From JBCBRD01 sp039819785 (GTDB taxonomy: Bacteria > Pseudomonadota > Alphaproteobacteria > Rhizobiales > Hyphomicrobiaceae): a DNA stretch of 64,000 bases. Both the position numbers and the translations under genes were made by a program. Shown piece after piece: positions 62,748 through 64,000 of this stretch (the stretch's first letter is position 1; each line of letters opens with the position of its first letter). Location: contig JBCBRH010000012.1 in NCBI GenBank assembly GCA_039819785.1, positions 1 through 64,000 on the forward strand, read 5' to 3'. The notes below the pieces were generated by a model that was given only the letters and a program-made list of their open reading frames with translations, did not search any database and had not been told where the DNA came from.

Positions 62748-63309
62748 TGATAACCCCCGCCACACTCTGGCTTACGATTGCGTGAACTTCACTCGTGTCA
62801 ACGTCTGAGTGGGAGGCTCCAGTTTCGCCCTCTGTCCCCTCGTCCTCAGCGTTAACCAAACCTTACTTATTCGCCGCCCCAAGGAAAGGTCCAAACTGCA
62901 ACAGCTAGATGACGACCCGACACAGCCACACCGCCTTTAGCATGCAGACCACACCTAACACCATGAAAACATTACCTATATCGGCCTTGTGCACAGACCG
63001 GAAAGGAGCTGTTAGTGAATGGGTCTCAGCTGCAATACACGGGTTGCAAGGACGCTTTGACGGCCCAGTGTATCCTCCGATGATTCGATCGGCGAGCCTT
63101 ACGGCGGTCACAAAACGATTCGCGCACATGCGATTTGCTGCTCACACCCATGAGACTTATATCAGGGTCAACCGGCGCCAGGATCAACCGACATGGATGA
63201 GCCGGATTTAAGGAACCGCAGATCGAACTGAAGCGCCTGGCGAACCGGCGCGCAGATGCGCGGTTCTAAGGTCCCTCACCACCAACCCAACTCAATAAGT
63301 CAGGTCAAC
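62748..63309. other. intergenic region between cold-shock and glyoxalase genes
   Basis: About 560 bases with divergent flanks. It would hold the long 5' leader usual for cold-shock genes. A degenerate CtrA-like site (TTAA-N7-TTAC at 62852-62866) was seen. I see no credible gene; a possible remnant frame near 63200-63270 has no ribosome site. Confidence 0.45.
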
Positions 63310-63750
63310 ATGCGATATCTTCACACCATGGTCCGGATCAAGGACATCGATCAAAGTCTCAAATTCTACTGTGATGGCTTAGGCATGCGCGAAGTGCGGC
63401 GCATGGACAACGAACAAGGGCGCTTTACTCTGATCTTTCTGGCAGCCCCCGAAGATCGGCGCGCCGCAGCCGAAACCTCCGCGCCACTTCTGGAACTGAC
63501 CTACAATTGGGACCCTGAAGATTACGATGAGGGCCGCAACTTTGGTCATCTCGCCTTCCAGGTCGATGACATCTACGCCATCTGCCAGGACCTCAGCGAC
63601 AAAGGCATCACCATCAACCGGCCTCCGCGGGACGGGCGCATGGCGTTCATCCGCTCACCGGACAACATCTCGATCGAGCTGCTTCAGAAGGGCAGCGCAA
63701 AATCGCCAGCCGAACCCTGGGTTTCGATGGAAAATACGGGCAGATGGTAA
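63310..63750 (+). CDS. gloA: lactoylglutathione lyase-like VOC protein
   Basis: About 146 residues of the vicinal oxygen chelate superfamily, closest to glyoxalase I, which isomerises the hemithioacetal of methylglyoxal and glutathione. Features: RYLHTMVRIKDIDQSLKFYC with the metal-ligand His, ELTYNWDPEDYDEGRNFGHL with a second His/Glu and the C-terminal FIRSPDNISIELLQKG with a Glu ligand. The start at 63310 is chosen over a 19-codon upstream start because the domain begins right there. Confidence 0.92.
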   Translation: MRYLHTMVRIKDIDQSLKFYCDGLGMREVRRMDNEQGRFTLIFLAAPEDRRAAAETSAPLLELTYNWDPEDYDEGRNFGHLAFQVDDIYAICQDLSDKGITINRPPRDGRMAFIRSPDNISIELLQKGSAKSPAEPWVSMENTGRW

Positions 63751-63752
63751 AA

Positions 63753-63827
63753 ATGAATGGTAACGCCCGCCTCGCCTCAGGTTTCAACGCCGAAGCGGCT
63801 AGGATTTTCCGCGCCAAACAAGAATAA
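63753..63827 (+). CDS. possible 24-residue peptide after the glyoxalase gene
   Basis: An ATG two bases after the glyoxalase stop opens 24 codons: MNGNARLASGFNAEAARIFR then AKQE and TAA. The peptide forms a plausible amphipathic helix, and the tight spacing suggests translational coupling. No known family can be named with confidence and random occurrence is possible. Confidence 0.35.
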   Translation: MNGNARLASGFNAEAARIFRAKQE

Positions 63828-63838
63828 CCGCGATTAAA

Positions 63839-63872
63839 GTAATAACATTACAAAGCCAAGTAATAACATTAC
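63839..63872. promoter_or_regulatory. twin 13-bp palindromes (GTAATAACATTAC), possible operator
   Basis: GTAATAACATTAC occurs at 63839-63851 and again at 63860-63872, each with GTAAT/ATTAC arms. The copies are 21 bases apart, about two helical turns, so they face the same side of DNA. They lie after the glyoxalase and small-peptide frames and before whatever gene follows the window. Confidence 0.6.
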
Positions 63873-64000
63873 ATCAGCTAGGGGCTAATGGACCGCATCA
63901 GAAGAAATGTGCATCAAACGGGTGACAAATCTCTGCTCAAGGCCCACATATAGTGCAGGCCAGCGGCGTTATCCCACCCATCGGAGCGTCACACTGGCTC

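Overview
The window is about 64 kb of a moderately high-GC alphaproteobacterial chromosome, most likely from the order Hyphomicrobiales (Rhizobiales). The evidence is the combination of a gene-transfer-agent (GTA) head-tail cluster, MucR, a stand-alone DnaA-C-terminal-like regulator next to a DUF6456 gene, DUF5330, DUF1491, IalB, an NDUFS4-type complex I subunit and CtrA-type TTAA-N7-TTAA boxes. The genus cannot be fixed from sequence reading alone.

Layout. (1) 1-11045, minus strand: a GTA/prophage-like structural operon running from a small-terminase-like gene through terminase, portal, prohead protease, capsid, connector, stopper, tail terminator, major tail, gp10, tail chaperone, tape measure, gp12 and gp13 to a truncated gp14 peptidase at the window edge. 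A tandem 165-bp repeat sits between terminase and portal. (2) 11265-21234: housekeeping and envelope genes (YcgN-like, a class A PBP with DUF1214/DUF1254 partners, DUF1491, a peptidoglycan-binding protein, DUF5330, SufE, an interrupted DUF6456 gene, a DnaA-IV-like regulator, mucR). (3) 21817-31949: an S9 oligopeptidase, a MoaD/ThiS-like pair, two paralogous TadG-like VWA proteins with a shared upstream motif, an unusual membrane protein with a primase-like C-terminus, a long gene-poor stretch and a second peptidoglycan-binding protein under a perfect CtrA box. (4) 32014-41040: cutA, NAD kinase, fatty acid desaturase, nitroreductase, a VWA/repeat-module pair, a TPR-like protein and cystathionine beta-lyase. 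(5) 41090-52824: a thiosulfate-oxidation (Sox) locus: soxH-like, soxD, soxC, soxB, soxA, soxZ, soxY, soxX and a SoxW-like thioredoxin on the minus strand, with a SoxS-like thioredoxin, a second MBL hydrolase and a spermidine-synthase-like membrane fusion diverging on the plus strand. (6) 53019-63827: a 2138-residue glycine-repeat autotransporter, IalB-like protein, tRNA-Arg, NDUFS4-like subunit, tRNA-Pro, DUF192, a double cold-shock-domain protein, a glyoxalase and a possible 24-residue peptide followed by twin palindromes.

Functionally, the Sox genes would encode periplasmic oxidation of thiosulfate: SoxXA couples it to the SoxYZ carrier, SoxB hydrolyses sulfate off, SoxCD oxidises the sulfane sulfur, and the thioredoxins keep SoxY reduced. 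The two perfect CtrA boxes both precede peptidoglycan-binding proteins, which suggests cell-cycle timing of envelope work. The most notable observations are the CtrA pair, the nonsense-interrupted DUF6456 gene, the frame-preserving repeat inside the GTA operon, the shared promoter motif of the VWA paralogues, and the membrane/primase-like hybrid protein. None of these is proof of a wholly new system.
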